From positions 16,082,274 to 16,146,273 of the forward strand of contig CM040444.1 of the NCBI GenBank assembly GCA_022749755.1: a DNA stretch of 64,000 nt. The letters are read 5' to 3'. Origin of the DNA: Azadirachta indica. Its lineage: Eukaryota; Streptophyta; Magnoliopsida; Sapindales; Meliaceae. The translations under genes were made by a program, and so were the position numbers. Under the pieces are notes generated by a model that saw only the letters and a program-made list of their open reading frames with translations, searched no databases and was not told where the DNA came from. Below are positions 38,015 to 49,002 of the stretch, piece after piece (positions within the stretch are counted from its first letter, which is position 1; the number at the start of each line of letters is the position of its first letter).

Positions 38015-38432
38015 GTTGGAGGAGTATGATATACAGTGATGGAGATAATTAAGATAGGTTCTCTATTCTGTCTGCCCAGGTACGTATATTGAAGAATAAG
38101 TTTTGCGGTACATGTGGGTGATGGAAGATATAATTTAGATGAAAAAGCACTTGCGGATAAAAGCAAAAGTGAAAACGAAAAGCATTAGTTTGTATATGAG
38201 AAAACGCGGAGTATACGCGCAATTACAATCTGTGGTTGTGAAACTACGATTAAACATCAGCAAAGGATATGCTCTCCATTAATGACTTTAAAGTAAGGAT
38301 TATGTGCTCAGTGCTTTGATTTTTTTGCTGGTATTATTTCAAGCATAGAATATATGAATTTTTCTGTTTACTTATTATTGGAGATTATGTGTTTGCATGT
38401 GAATGCACTGGTGTGGCTGGGTTAAGCGCTTT

Positions 38433-38439
38433 ACGTGGC
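38433..38439. promoter_or_regulatory. ABRE-like ACGTGGC upstream of copy A
   Basis: ACGTGGC within TTTACGTGGCGAAAG lies 468 bases upstream of the copy A start. It is conserved at 49414-49420, 461 bases upstream of copy C. ACGTGGC is the core of ABA-response elements, consistent with a LEA-like gene. Inferred from motif and conservation. Confidence 0.45.
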
Positions 38440-39800
38440 GAAAGTTAATTGCATTAATTCGCACAACTTTATAGGAAGGAAGGATAAACTTGGGGGAAAT
38501 TCCATTCTAACAAACACCGCTAAATTTGTCTGAGTTTAGTCTTTAGAACTATATTTTATTGATTCCATCTAATATAAAATAATAACTTTATTCTGATAAA
38601 TAGTCTCATCATATATATATATATATATATAAAATTTTGAGGAAGGATGAGATTTTTTTTCACATAAATTTTTACAATAGTTATAAATCATTAAGTTTAA
38701 ATACATTTAACGGTTGAGATTTAAGATAACATGTGCTTAATTATAATTATTAATTATGCATTAATTATATTATTAGATTCAGGGATTGTTTGTTTTTTAG
38801 ATGAAGTATGAATATAATTATTCAAATGTTTAAAAATTATTTTATTTTTTAATTTATATTTGAATATTTAGTAAAAATATCTGAAAATAATTAAGTTAAA
38901 CATTTTAATTTGAATATGAATGAGTAAATGTCTGAATAATATAATATTTTTATTTTTCAAACATATCCCTATTTTGCTATATTATTTATTAACAAAATTA
39001 AAACTTTAATTAATTATTTTTTTAACATATATTTTTTCTAATGTAGGTTCCCTTTACTTGTTTTCTCAATTCTATTTATTTTATACTTTAATTATTATAA
39101 TAAGTTTATATATTTACATAATCACAACTATATTATAATATGACTTATTATTTTATTTAATTTTTATTGATTTTTATATTATCGATTAGAAATTATTTTT
39201 TTTTTTAAAAAATATATATCAAGCAAATAAATAATGCACATACTGATATAATTTATTAATTTTTTATTTATTATTGTACTAATAAAATAAAATTTTTTTA
39301 AATATAAATATATAATTTAAAAAGGTATATATCTGTTAGAATATCAATTTTTCAGATTTTTTATTTTGTCAAAACAAATAATTTAATACTTATTTTCACA
39401 TGTTTTAAAATAAAAAATAAACATATCATTCAAATTCAAATTTTAATTAAATTCAGATTTTATTTATGTTCAGAGTTAAAAAAAAATATTATTTCAATTT
39501 CAATCATTAGATATGTCTAAATTTTACAATTTATATAAAAAAATTATGTAAAAAAAAAGTCTTTGATTTTTTCTTAAAATATATATATATTTATATTTAT
39601 ATTTATATAATAATTACAATCAATTAACTCTAAAGTTTTAGGTAGTGCCCACTAGCTTCATTTCCTTTGCTTGCTATCACATGACAAGAAATTAAAGTAG
39701 CACAACCTTTATTCGCTCCTATTACATTTTCCTAAATTACCTTGTTATTTTAAGTTAGTACCTACTAAATATAATATTTGATCATTTAAGTCCAAGAATA
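38440..39800. other. AT-rich spacer between LEA-like copies A and B
   Basis: Over 80 percent A/T by eye, with an AT dinucleotide tract near 38613-38631. There is no gene. At 38781 a CAGGGATTGTTTGTTTTTTA phrase resembles one end of an hAT-type MITE, but no matching inverted end was found. From about 39650 the sequence matches 51700 onward (start of the B/D duplicated unit). Confidence 0.5.
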
Positions 39801-40067
39801 TTAATCTGGATAACGATTAGGTTCATATATATTCTCGACCCCGTCGTTATTCCTCAGCCAAAAGGTCTGACCGCCTATGAAGCAGTGCCCTTTGGAACAT
39901 CCTCATTACTCGTTAATGCCTTGACGGAAAATATATCCCGGAACGTGGATGCGGAACCCAGCAGATTAAAGATTCGAGCTCCTTCGAATTCTGCTCCCCT
40001 AAGAATCCTGTAAATCTATCTGCTACTTCATCATCTACTGCTCTTTTAAAGTTGCTAAATCCACGAT

Positions 40068-40072
40068 AAACT
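40068..40072 (+). repeat. Target-site duplication, left copy (AAACT)
   Basis: AAACT directly precedes the 5' LTR and is repeated at 45459-45463 directly after the 3' LTR. Copy D has a single AAACT at the corresponding uninterrupted site (about 52117-52121). Confidence 0.85.
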
Positions 40073-40799
40073 TATTGGATTAGGTTTCCTCCTATTTGGA
40101 GATGGTTCAAATTTTCTCTTCAATAGTAACTAGCTCAATTAGTTCAAGGACATTTTAATCTTTTCTTAAGTAGAGTTTAATATTTAATTTTTTATTACAA
40201 TATATATATATGTATGTTAAGAAGAGAGGTAGGTACTGTTCACGAGAGAGAGGCAGAATAGTAAACTCGGGACAGTTTTGATCAAGTGGCTGATCGGAAG
40301 TCGATTTGTAGTTCAATTGAGCTGAAATTTTACCAGCAGTTTCCTAACTCAGAGGACTAAATTTTGAACGGTGGAGATCAGATTTGGAGCTTTCTGTCTC
40401 CAAATTTTGTGGTTGGAAGTTAGGCTACCTTTTTGGTGATGCTTTTTCTTGAACTCTCTCTAATCTTTTTTTAAAATTTGATTGTTTGCCAAGATTGTGT
40501 GATCTTCAAAATGTTCTAATTCTAACTAGAGAGAAATTGTATATTCCCATTATTTGATTATAGTGGAGTTTTTGGGTGAACTACGGTCCCGTGATTTTTA
40601 CTCCTCACATTGGGAAGATTTTCCACGTTAAAATTAATTGTGTTATGGTTGTTTGTTGATGATGTGGTTGCTGTCTAAGAATTAATTTTGTGCCCAAAGG
40701 TTGTTGCTCTATTTGTTGGTTTCCTATTAGGTTCACGCAAAAGGGGATAAGGTAATTATTGTGCTTCCGCAAATTGGTTTGTATTAGTTTATCCCAACA
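40073..40799 (+). repeat. 5' LTR of the copia element
   Basis: Starts TATTGGATTAGG (canonical TG end mutated to TA) and ends CCCAACA, the inverse of TGTTGGG. It is clearly homologous to 44720-45458. A TATATATATATGTATG stretch near 40200 is the likely LTR TATA region. Confidence 0.88.
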
Positions 40800-40802
40800 A
40801 AG

Positions 40803-40814
40803 TGGTATCAGAGC
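40803..40814 (+). other. Primer binding site of the copia element
   Basis: TGGTATCAGAGC begins three bases after the 5' LTR. It is complementary to the 3' end of initiator methionine tRNA, the usual copia primer. Confidence 0.9.
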
Positions 40815-41017
40815 TTTGATTATATTTATTTTGTGCCTTATGTTGAATGATGGAAGTTAATACAATTAGAATGGTTAATTTGAATTGTGCAAATTATCAT
40901 TTATAGAAGGGAAAGATGGAAGATCTTTTATATGTGAAAGATTATTATTTACCCGTGTTTGAGAAACAGAAACCCAATAATAAAACAGAAGCACAATAGA
41001 AGTTATTTCATCGTCAG

Positions 41018-44000
41018 GTGTGTGGGTATATCAGACAATGGGTAGATGATAATGTTTTGAATCACATTAGTGGAGAGACAGATGCAAGTTTTTTATGGAA
41101 TAAGCTTGCAGAGTTATATGCCAGAAAAATTGGGAACAACAAACTTTTTTTGATAAAGCAGATGATAAACTTGAAATATCGGGATGAAAAACTCATGACA
41201 GGTCACTTGAATGCATTTCAGGGAATCATTAATTAGTTGGCTGGAATGAACATCAAATTTGAAGATGAAGTACAAGGGTTATGACTTTTGGGCATATTAC
41301 CGGACTCATGAGAGGCATTTAGAATGTCATTATCTAGCTCAGCTCCTGATGATATTATCACCATAGAATTGGCTAAGAATAGTGTTCTGAATGAAAAGGA
41401 TAGAAGAAAGTTACAGGGTTCTTCACAGTCAAATATCTTAATCACAAAAAAGAGGGGAAGGAGTAAGAGTAGAGATCCGAAGAACAGAGATAAAAGTAAA
41501 AGCAAGACCAACAAGTTTGCTATCATTGTTACTGTTACAGATGACTTTCTTATTATGTATGATGATGATGTTGTCAACCTTGTGTGCCAGGAGACCAGCT
41601 GGGTAATTAATAGTGGTGCCTCCATTCATGCTACATCACGAAGGGAATTCTTTACATCTTATATATCCGGTGATTTTGGAGATGTTAAGATGGAAAATAA
41701 TGACTTAGCTAAAGCCATAGGCATGAGAGATGTGTGCTTGGAGACCAATAATAGTACGATGTTACTTCTGAAAAATGTCAAACATATTCTTGATATTCGT
41801 TTGAACTTGATTTCTGCATGTAAACTTGATGATGAGGATTTCTCTAGTAACTTTAGTGGTGGTAAATGGAAGCTTAGCAAAGGTTTCATGGTTGTGGCCC
41901 GAGGAAAGAAATGTTCTTCATTATACTTTATGCAAGTAAAGATTGCAGACAGTAGCATCAATATAGTGAAAAATGAAGATACAATTGAGTTATGGCATAG
42001 AAGACTTGGTCACATGAGTGAGAAGGGTTTGAATGTTTTGGCCAAGAAGAATATACTTTCTAGGTTGAAAAATGAACCTTTGAAGAAGTATGTTCATGCA
42101 TGGCAGGGAAGCAAACAAAGACTACCTTCAAGACATCTCCACCTTCAAAAAAATCGGGTATACTGGAACTAGTACACTCAGTGTTTGTGGCCCTATGAAA
42201 ATAAAAACATTTGGTGGTGCTCTCTATTTTGTGACTTTTATAGATGATCACTCAAGAAAGTTATGTGTTTATACATTGAAGACAAATGATCAAGTACTAG
42301 ATATGTTTAAACAGTTTCAGGCCTTAGTTGAGAGACAGACTGGGAAGAAGTTGAAGTGCATTAGAACTGATAATGGGGGTGAGTATTCTGGACCATTTGA
42401 TGAGTATTGCAGACAGTTAGGAATTCGTCATCAAAAGACACCTTCGAAGACTCCTCAGTTAAATGGGTTAACTGAGAGGATGAATAGAATACTAGTTGGA
42501 AGAGTGAGATGTTTGCTTTCACAAGCACAATTGCCAATATCTTTTTGTGGGGAGGTTTTGAATACAGTTGTACATGTGTTGAATCTCACACCATGTGTTC
42601 CTTTAAACTTTGATGTTCTAGATAAAGTTTGGTCAGGAAAGAATGTTGCTTATGATCATTTACGTGTCTTTAGATGTAAAGTATTTGTGCATATTTCCAA
42701 AGATGAAAGGTCTAAACTTGATGTTAAGACAAGACAGTGTGTATTTCTCGGTTATGGTCAAGATGAGTTTAGCTGCAGGTTTTATGATCCAGTAAAAAAG
42801 AAACTTGTAAGAAGTCGGGATGCTGTATTTATGGAAGACCAAACTATACAGGATATTGAGAAGTCAAAAGAAGCAATGCCTCAATATAGTGATGCGTTGA
42901 TAGACTTGGATCCAGTTCTTTCTACACATATTCCAGCATAGCCTACAGATGAAGTCCTGGATGACCAGCATGGTACAGGTGATATTGACACTCATACACA
43001 GGTTGAGGTTGATGATGATGTTCATGATCAGTCATCTATTTCAGAGACTTCACTAGATGCTCTACTCAGAAGATTTACCAGAAACCGACAACACTCCACA
43101 TGCTATCCTACGAGTGAGTATGTGTTACTAATTGATGGAGGAGAATCTGAATGTTATGCAGAAGCAGTGAAAAGTGAACACAAGAAGGAGTGGATTGATA
43201 CCATGCAAGACGAGATGAAGTCACTGTATGAAAATCACACATTTGAGTTAGTAAAGTTACCTAATGGTAAATGAGCTTTGAAAAACAAATGGGTGTACAG
43301 AGTGAAACAGGAAGAACATACCTCGCAACCACGATACAAAGCCAGATTAGTTGTCAAGGGATTTAGCCAAAGAAAAGGTGTTAACTTTGATGAAATCTTC
43401 TCTCCAGTTGTCAAGATGTCATCCATTCGTGTGGTATTGGGCATAGCGGTTAGTCTTGACTTAGAGATTGAGCAGATGGATGTGAAAACTGCTTTTCTAC
43501 ATGGGGATTTAGATAAAGAAATTTATATGGAGTAACCAGAGGGTTTCAGAATAAAAGGAAAAGAAAACTATGTGTGCAAGCTGAAGAAAAGCCTCTATGC
43601 CTTGAAATAGACACGAAGACAATGGTATAAAAAGTTTAAATCAGTTATGGGGGAGCAAGGCTACCGGAAAACTTATTCTGACCATTGTGTTTTTGTGCAG
43701 AAATTCTCTAATGATGATTTTATCATATTGTTGCTTTATGTTGATAACATGTTGATTGTTGGCAAGAATGCTTCTAGAATTGACAGGTTAAAGAAGCAGT
43801 TGAGCAAATCCTTTGCTATGAAGGATTTAAGGCCAGCAAAACAAATCTTTGGCATTCAAATTTATCGAGATAGAGCAGCCAAGAAGTTGTGTATATTACA
43901 GGAGCATTACATTGAAAAGGTACTTGAAAGGTTTAATATGAGCAACGCCAAAGTGGTTAGCACTCCTCTTGCTACACACTTTAAGTTAAGTATCAAGCAG

Positions 44001-44702
44001 TCCCCTACAATAGATAAAGAGAAAGAAGACATGGAAAGAGTTCCTTCAGCAGTTGAAAGCTTGATGTATGCGATAGTATGCACAAGACCATATATAGCTC
44101 ATGCAATCGGTGTTGTTAGTAGATTTTTATTCAATCTAGGAAGAGAGCATTGGAATGCAGTGAAGTGGATTACGAGATATTTTCGAGATACTTCCGATTT
44201 TAAACTCACATTTGAAAGTGGAGAACCTGTGTTAGTTGGTTATACAGGTTTAGATATGACTGAAAATGTTGATATTTGAAAGTTTACTACGAGTTACTTG
44301 ATGACACTTTCAGGTGCAGCTGTATCATAGCAATCAAGGCTACAAAAATGTGTTGCACTTTCCACTACAGAGGCAGAATTTATTGCAGCAACTGAAGCAT
44401 GTAAAAAATTGTTGTGAATGAAAAGGTTCTTACAGGAACTCGATTTCAAGTAACAGTGATATGTGGTATTTTGTGATAATTAAAGTGCAATTCACTTGAG
44501 TAAGAATTCCTCTTTTCATGCAAAATCAAAACATATTGATGTGAGATATCATTGGTTTAGAGATGTACTTAATGATAATATGTTTGAACTTGAAAAGATT
44601 CACTCATATCACAATGCCTCTGATATGTTAAGCAAGACTCTTTCGAGGGAAAAGCTTGAAATTTGTTGTTCAATTGTTGGGTTGGCAAGTCCCTCCATAT
44701 AG
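41018..44702 (+). pseudogene. Broken gag-pol coding region of the copia element
   Basis: Fragments at 41018-41236 and 41324-42172 (gag end and protease), 42090-42941 (integrase), 43278-43535 and 43647-44279 (reverse transcriptase) and 44496-44702 (RNase H) would form one polyprotein if uninterrupted. The protease active-site codon at 41609-41611 encodes Asn where the family has the catalytic Asp (N-S-G-A). The RT box at 43737-43748 reads Y-V-D-N, again Asn for Asp. The integrase zinc-finger cysteines are missing although the D, D and E of its core are recognisable. The stops at 41234, 42939, 43274, 43533, 43607 and 44277 and several further ones end all possibility of full-length product. Confidence 0.88.
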
Positions 44703-44706
44703 TTAG

Positions 44707-44717
44707 AAAGAGGGAGA
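44707..44717 (+). other. Polypurine tract of the copia element
   Basis: AAAGAGGGAGA lies immediately upstream of the 3' LTR, the expected plus-strand priming site. Confidence 0.75.
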
Positions 44718-44719
44718 TT

Positions 44720-45458
44720 TATGGAGTTGGGTTTCTCTTATTTGGAAATGGCCCAAATTTTCTCTTCAATAGTAACTAGCCCAATTAGCCCAAAGATATT
44801 TTGGTCTTTTCTTAAGTAGGGTTTAGTATTTAATTTTTTGTTACATATATATATATGTGTGTTAAGAAAAGAGGCGGGTACTGTTTACAAGAGAGAGATA
44901 GAATAGTAAACTCGGGACAGTTTTGATCAAGTGGCTGATCGGAGGTTGATTTGTAGTACGATTGAGCTGAAATTTTACTAGCAACTTCCTAACTCGGAGG
45001 ACTAAATTCCGAGCGGTGAAGATCAGATTTGGAGCTTTCTCTCTCCAGATCTCATGATTGGAAATTAAGCCACCTTTTTTATGATGTTTTTTCTTGAACT
45101 CTTTCTAATTTCTTTTTAAAATTTGATTATTTGCCAAAATTGTGTGATTTTGAGAATGTTGTAGATGTGTACCTCTAGTTCTAACTAAAGAGAAATTGTG
45201 TATTCTCATTATTTGATTATAGTGGAGTTTTTGGGTGGACTACGGTTCCGTGGTTTTTACTTCTCACATTAGAGAGATTTTTCACGTTAAAATTGATTGT
45301 GTTATGATTGTTTGTTGATGAATGTGGTTGCTGTTTAAGAATTGATTTTGTACCCAAAGTTGTTGTTCTATTTGTTTTTTTCCTATTAAATTCACGCAAG
45401 AGAAGATAAGATAATTATTGTACTTCCACAAATTGGTTTGTATTAATTTGTCCCAACA
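44720..45458 (+). repeat. 3' LTR of the copia element
   Basis: Starts TATGGAGTTGGG and ends CCCAACA. It aligns along its whole length with 40073-40799 with many substitutions and small indels. Followed by the AAACT target duplication at 45459-45463. Confidence 0.88.
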
Positions 45459-45463
45459 AAACT
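45459..45463 (+). repeat. Target-site duplication, right copy (AAACT)
   Basis: Directly follows the 3' LTR and matches the AAACT at 40068-40072. The sequence after it resumes the interrupted exon 2 of LEA-like copy B. Confidence 0.85.
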
Positions 45464-45636
45464 TTCTCAACTTTCCTGCATGAGCTGATAAACTAAACGA
45501 GAACATATATACGTTGATAATTTTACGTACAGTTTCTCTGTAAATCCCATGCATAAGTATAATTTATATTATAATATTACCTCAGAATTGACATCATTGT
45601 TGTTGGAATTAGAGCTCTTTCCATCATCGTTTTTGG

Positions 45637-47624
45637 TTGCAGAAACTGGAGGATTGATTGAATGTTTGTATAACCTGAAGCCGTATATACAGTGGTAGAA
45701 ACAGTAATGTTGGTTCTATCTACGTCTAGAGAGAATAAGTTCTGTGGTACGTGGGGTGATGGAAAGGCTTTACAGGAAAAAGCACTTCTGAATAAAGAAG
45801 CAAAAGTGAAAGTGAAAGCATTTTCCAAATGAGAAAACCCGGGGTATAAGAGTATTGCAATTTGCGGTTGTGATATCAATGCTCTGTTATTTTTGCTAGT
45901 AGTCTTTCAACCATAGAATATATGAATTTTTCTTTCGTGCACCAGCTCTGAAGCTGAAGCAATTAAAAAGAAGAAGTGCTTTTTTGCGTAATTTAAGAAG
46001 TCTGTTTGACAATGTTAAAGAAAAAGTGCTAATGTACTTTGTGCTTATATTCTTTAGTCTTTAGTACTTATTTTTTTAGCCGTTCTTAAGAAAAACATTT
46101 AGCGTTTGGTTAACAACTTTCAAAATATACTTGTACTATATTTTTAGTAATAAATTAAGTGTTTGGATGTATAATTTAAAAAACACTTTAATATTGACAA
46201 CTTACTAAAATAAACATTATATATATAAGTAGATTTTAAATTAACTATTATGTAAAATAAATATTCATTTATTAATAAATATTCATTTATTAATAATATA
46301 TCATTTATAAATATAAAAATAAAATAATTATTTAACTTTATTCTATAAATATTCTTAAAAGTATTTCTATTTGTTGTCATAATTGTTATAAGAAAAATCA
46401 AACAAGTAAAATTCTAAAAATAATTGCAACTTTAATAATTTAAAAAATATAAGAAAACAATAAATCACAAATGTTCATTATCACCTATAATATAGCTAGT
46501 GATACAAAACAAAAAAATTAGTACAATGAAATATATCGTTCATAGAGTCTACTTAGCACTACATTGATCAACTACATGCAATTAAAAAATTTGCAGTTCT
46601 TTCGCATTCTTCATCCATTTCTTGTGTTGAATGAAAACTAAGAAAGTTATGAAGGGCTATTGAAGCATTAATAATAACTTACACTTATTTTTCAAAGAAA
46701 ACTATGCATTCAATATAATTTTTTCCATCTATCCTTCCAAACTCTAAATGTTCTCTCAATTGCACATCTTTAAAATGAATGCGTATGTTTAAATATTTCT
46801 TTTTTTCTCCCCCCCCTTGATTGGCTCTTACATTATAAATTAGAAAAATGATATCGTTCACCTATATAAGAGTCTAAAACTTGTGGATAGTCAGCTTCAT
46901 TCAAATAAGGGAGAATGCCCATTGCTCCTCTATCTTTTTAGTCAATGCCCCATTATCCCCCTATATTTTTCGTAATACCCCATCACTCTCTTGAATTTCT
47001 ATTTTGCCCTTTAATATTTTTAATATTTTTAATTTTATTATTTGTAAATTAATTGAACTGAAGGATAAAATCAGAAAAAAATAAGAATCTTGGGGTGATG
47101 GAGTATTACGGAAAATATAGGAGAATAATAGAGTATTGCCTGAAAAAACAGGGGGTAATGGGCATTCACCCTTCAAATAATTATTACCCGTGAAATGAAA
47201 AAGAATTAACAAATTAAATAGCATATTTTTGAATAAAATAATATATTATTGAAATATTGGAGAAAAAGGAATACAAGAACAATTAACCGAAGACCTAGAG
47301 TACAAATAAAATTCAAGGTCTAATAACATAAAACAGAAAAAAGAAGTAGATATAATGCAAACTTCAGCAAACTCTAGTAGCAGTAAGCGGAAGAACAAGG
47401 CAGTTGAAATCTCCTCTAAGTAAACAAACAGCAACAACAGAAACAATAATCAACAGCAGAGAGTAGCAACAGAAGAATATGACAGTAAACTGCAGTTTTC
47501 TTTACTGGAAGCAAGCCGCAGAAAAATCAGCAGTAGCAAGCTTTAGTTTTTCTTGGCTGCAAACGGGAGAAATCACAGCATTGATAGCAAGAGCAGCAGC
47601 AGCAAATAAACCGGTGTAGTTCTA
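45637..47624. other. Copy B promoter remnant, MITE and CAG-rich spacer
   Basis: Bases up to about 45930 match the promoter of copy D (52300-52690), including an AGAATATATGAATTTTTCT phrase. After AT-rich DNA comes a MITE (46909-47171). Bases 47240-47624 are purine-rich with many CAG/CAA triplets and no match that I can see elsewhere in the window. The junction with duplicated DNA is near 47625. No gene is supported. Confidence 0.5.
46909..47171. mobile_element. MULE-type MITE, 263 bp, with 9-bp target duplication
   Basis: The left end GGGAGAATGCCCATTGCTCC and the reverse complement of the right end GGGTGAATGCCCATTACCCC align, and the similarity continues for about 80-100 bases (CTATATTTT, CGTAATAC and CCATCAC phrases shared). 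Both sides are flanked by the same nine bases, TTCAAATAA (46900-46908 and 47172-47180). A 9-bp duplication with long terminal inverted repeats and no coding capacity is the hallmark of a non-autonomous Mutator-like element. Confidence 0.85.
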
Positions 47625-47706
47625 AACTCGTGAGTCCGAAATTCACGATCATCGGTAGAGCCTTTCACGAAGTATCCAGAATGCAATGAATAAGGCCAAA
47701 AATATC

Positions 47707-47912
47707 TTTACAATGAATTTGGAAATTTTTAATTCAATGATTGTTATTTAGAGGAGAAAATACAAAGATTACTTGGTAATTTGCAATGTAGTTCTATTAT
47801 TTATTATAGTTAATCCACATATAAAGCTACATAGCAAATTACCAAGTAATCTTTGTATTTTTCTCCTCTATATAACAATCATTGAATTAAAAGTTTCCAA
47901 ATTCATTGTAAA
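47707..47912. repeat. Near-perfect foldback (inverted repeat) with about 90-nt arms
   Basis: The arm at 47707-47796 and the arm at 47822-47912 are reverse complements with only a few mismatches across the inner 78 positions (shared phrase ATTACTTGGTAATTTGC). The loop is about 25 bases. The left arm also matches 36450-36535, so it belongs to the duplicated block, and the right arm is an extra inverted copy of it. It could form a long hairpin RNA if transcribed. Confidence 0.85.
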
Positions 47913-48479
47913 TATATTATTAAGAATATCTTTTAACTTTTTTTCATCTTTTTAATTATTTTTAAAAATTGTACTTGTTCATTGTTTTCTCATGCCATTT
48001 CTCTTGCTTGCTATTAAAACTATATATGGTACTTATAAAACTAAGAGCAAATGATCGAGTTTATTTGCTAAGCTATGTATTGATCAATACAGTACTTTAA
48101 TAGCCCTAGACTGAGACATTAATATTGATATGATCGACACAATCCAATCCATTTTTCATCTCTCTAATTATTGGTGTTTTTATTTGAAATAACTTTTGAA
48201 TAAGTTTAATAGTTAAAAAAAAAAAAAAGAAAATTAGATAATTCATATATGGGCAAAATACAAGTAGCTCTCATATCTTACCGTGTCCATTACATACTAT
48301 TAATGCATTCAATTGTCTATAAAGGTCTAGCTACTATTAGCTGATTCTATTACATATATAACGCGCATATGTTACTGAGAGTCCACAGTGAAAGCACAAG
48401 CAAATTAATATCTGTATTACATTATCAAATCTGAGATTTAATCAATTTAGTCCCCGATCGAATTGCTGCATTATTACTT

Positions 48480-48953
48480 TCACTTTAGTCCGTCTGAATC
48501 CGGAAAACCATAATCATCAGGATCCGGCTTGTCGACGCCGTCGTCATTCCTCAGCCAGAAGGTCCGGCCGCCTAATGAAGCAGCTCCCTTCGGAACATCC
48601 TCAATCACCCACTCCTGCCCTTGCGGAAAATATATCCCGGAACGCGGATGCGGAACCCAGCAGGTCAAAGAATCCACCTTCGAATTGATCTTCTCCTCTT
48701 TCAGCGATCCCTTCAAGCTTTCTGCTGCTGCTTCATCGTCTACTGGTCTCGCAAACCTGCTAAAGCCACGATAATACACTCGCCGAACTTCCCTACATGC
48801 ACTCAAAAATCACAACATATGTGTCAATAATTTACGTGCAGTAGTATTCAGAATTTTTCTCTGCAAATTAAACGCCACGCATAAGCATATATAATATATA
48901 ATATATCATAATAAAACATTAATTAATAAATATTGCCTCAACATAATGGACAT
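48480..48953 (-). CDS. LEA_3-like small protein, copy C, two exons with a GC donor
   Basis: Exon 1 is 48953-48937 (17 bases, ATGTCCATTATGTTGAG) and exon 2 is 48801-48480. If spliced, the product is 112 aa, about the same as copy A, with the same features: basic N-terminus (REVRRVYYRGFSRFARPVDD), SLTCWVPHPRSGIYFPQGQE, then GRTFWLRNDDGVDKPDPDDY. The intron begins GCAATA instead of the GTAATA of copy A, so it must use a GC-AG intron. Without splicing the frame stops after 15 codons. Exon 2 is fully open and well conserved, which argues that it was recently or is still under selection. The upstream TATA box and ACGTGGC site are kept. Expression is uncertain. Confidence 0.65.
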
Positions 48954-48992
48954 TTTGCTCTCGCCACGAGTGAATGAATGGTTCAGAGCTTC

Positions 48993-49002
48993 TTTATATA
49001 AA
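48993..49002 (-). promoter_or_regulatory. TATA box of LEA-like copy C
   Basis: TTTATATAAA-type sequence about 40 bases upstream of the copy C ATG, at the same place as in copy A. Confidence 0.5.

Larger units (their letters stand above)
40073..45458 (+). mobile_element. Ty1/copia LTR retrotransposon, complete in structure but decayed
   Basis: The 5386-bp element has two LTRs (727 and 739 bases), a tRNA-Met-type primer binding site right after the 5' LTR, and a purine-rich tract before the 3' LTR. Internal order is gag, protease, integrase, reverse transcriptase, RNase H, the copia order. Domains are recognisable: a UBN2-type gag, an aspartic protease site, integrase FIDDHS / RTDNGGEYS / ERMNR, and RT FDEIFSPVVK and YVD. 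The reading frame has about ten stop codons and at least one frameshift (between 41324-42172 and 42090-42941). The LTRs differ by roughly one base in eight where I compared them, so it is old. It cannot be autonomous. Confidence 0.93.
39805..45636 (-). pseudogene. LEA-like copy B, split by a retrotransposon and otherwise broken
   Basis: The two halves are 45464-45636 (exon 1 at 45594-45581, intron, and the first 21 bases of exon 2) and 39805-40072 (rest of exon 2). A copia element sits between them, inserted inside the codon for the Tyr of the KVYRGFS-like segment. Independently, the 3' half has an in-frame TAA at 39913-39915 and a 1-base deletion near 39903, just after the motif ICWVPHPRSGIYFP. 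The remaining text (FTGFLGEQNSKELESL) is close to copy D (FTGSLEEKNSKEPESL), so B and D are sister copies. Exon 1 (ATGTCAATTCTGAG then GT) is itself intact. This is not a functional gene. Confidence 0.85.

Noticed and set aside
38781..39500. Possible hAT-type MITE
   Set aside because: CAGGGATTGTTTGTTTTTTA resembles one terminal repeat, but I found no convincing inverted partner or 8-bp target duplication.
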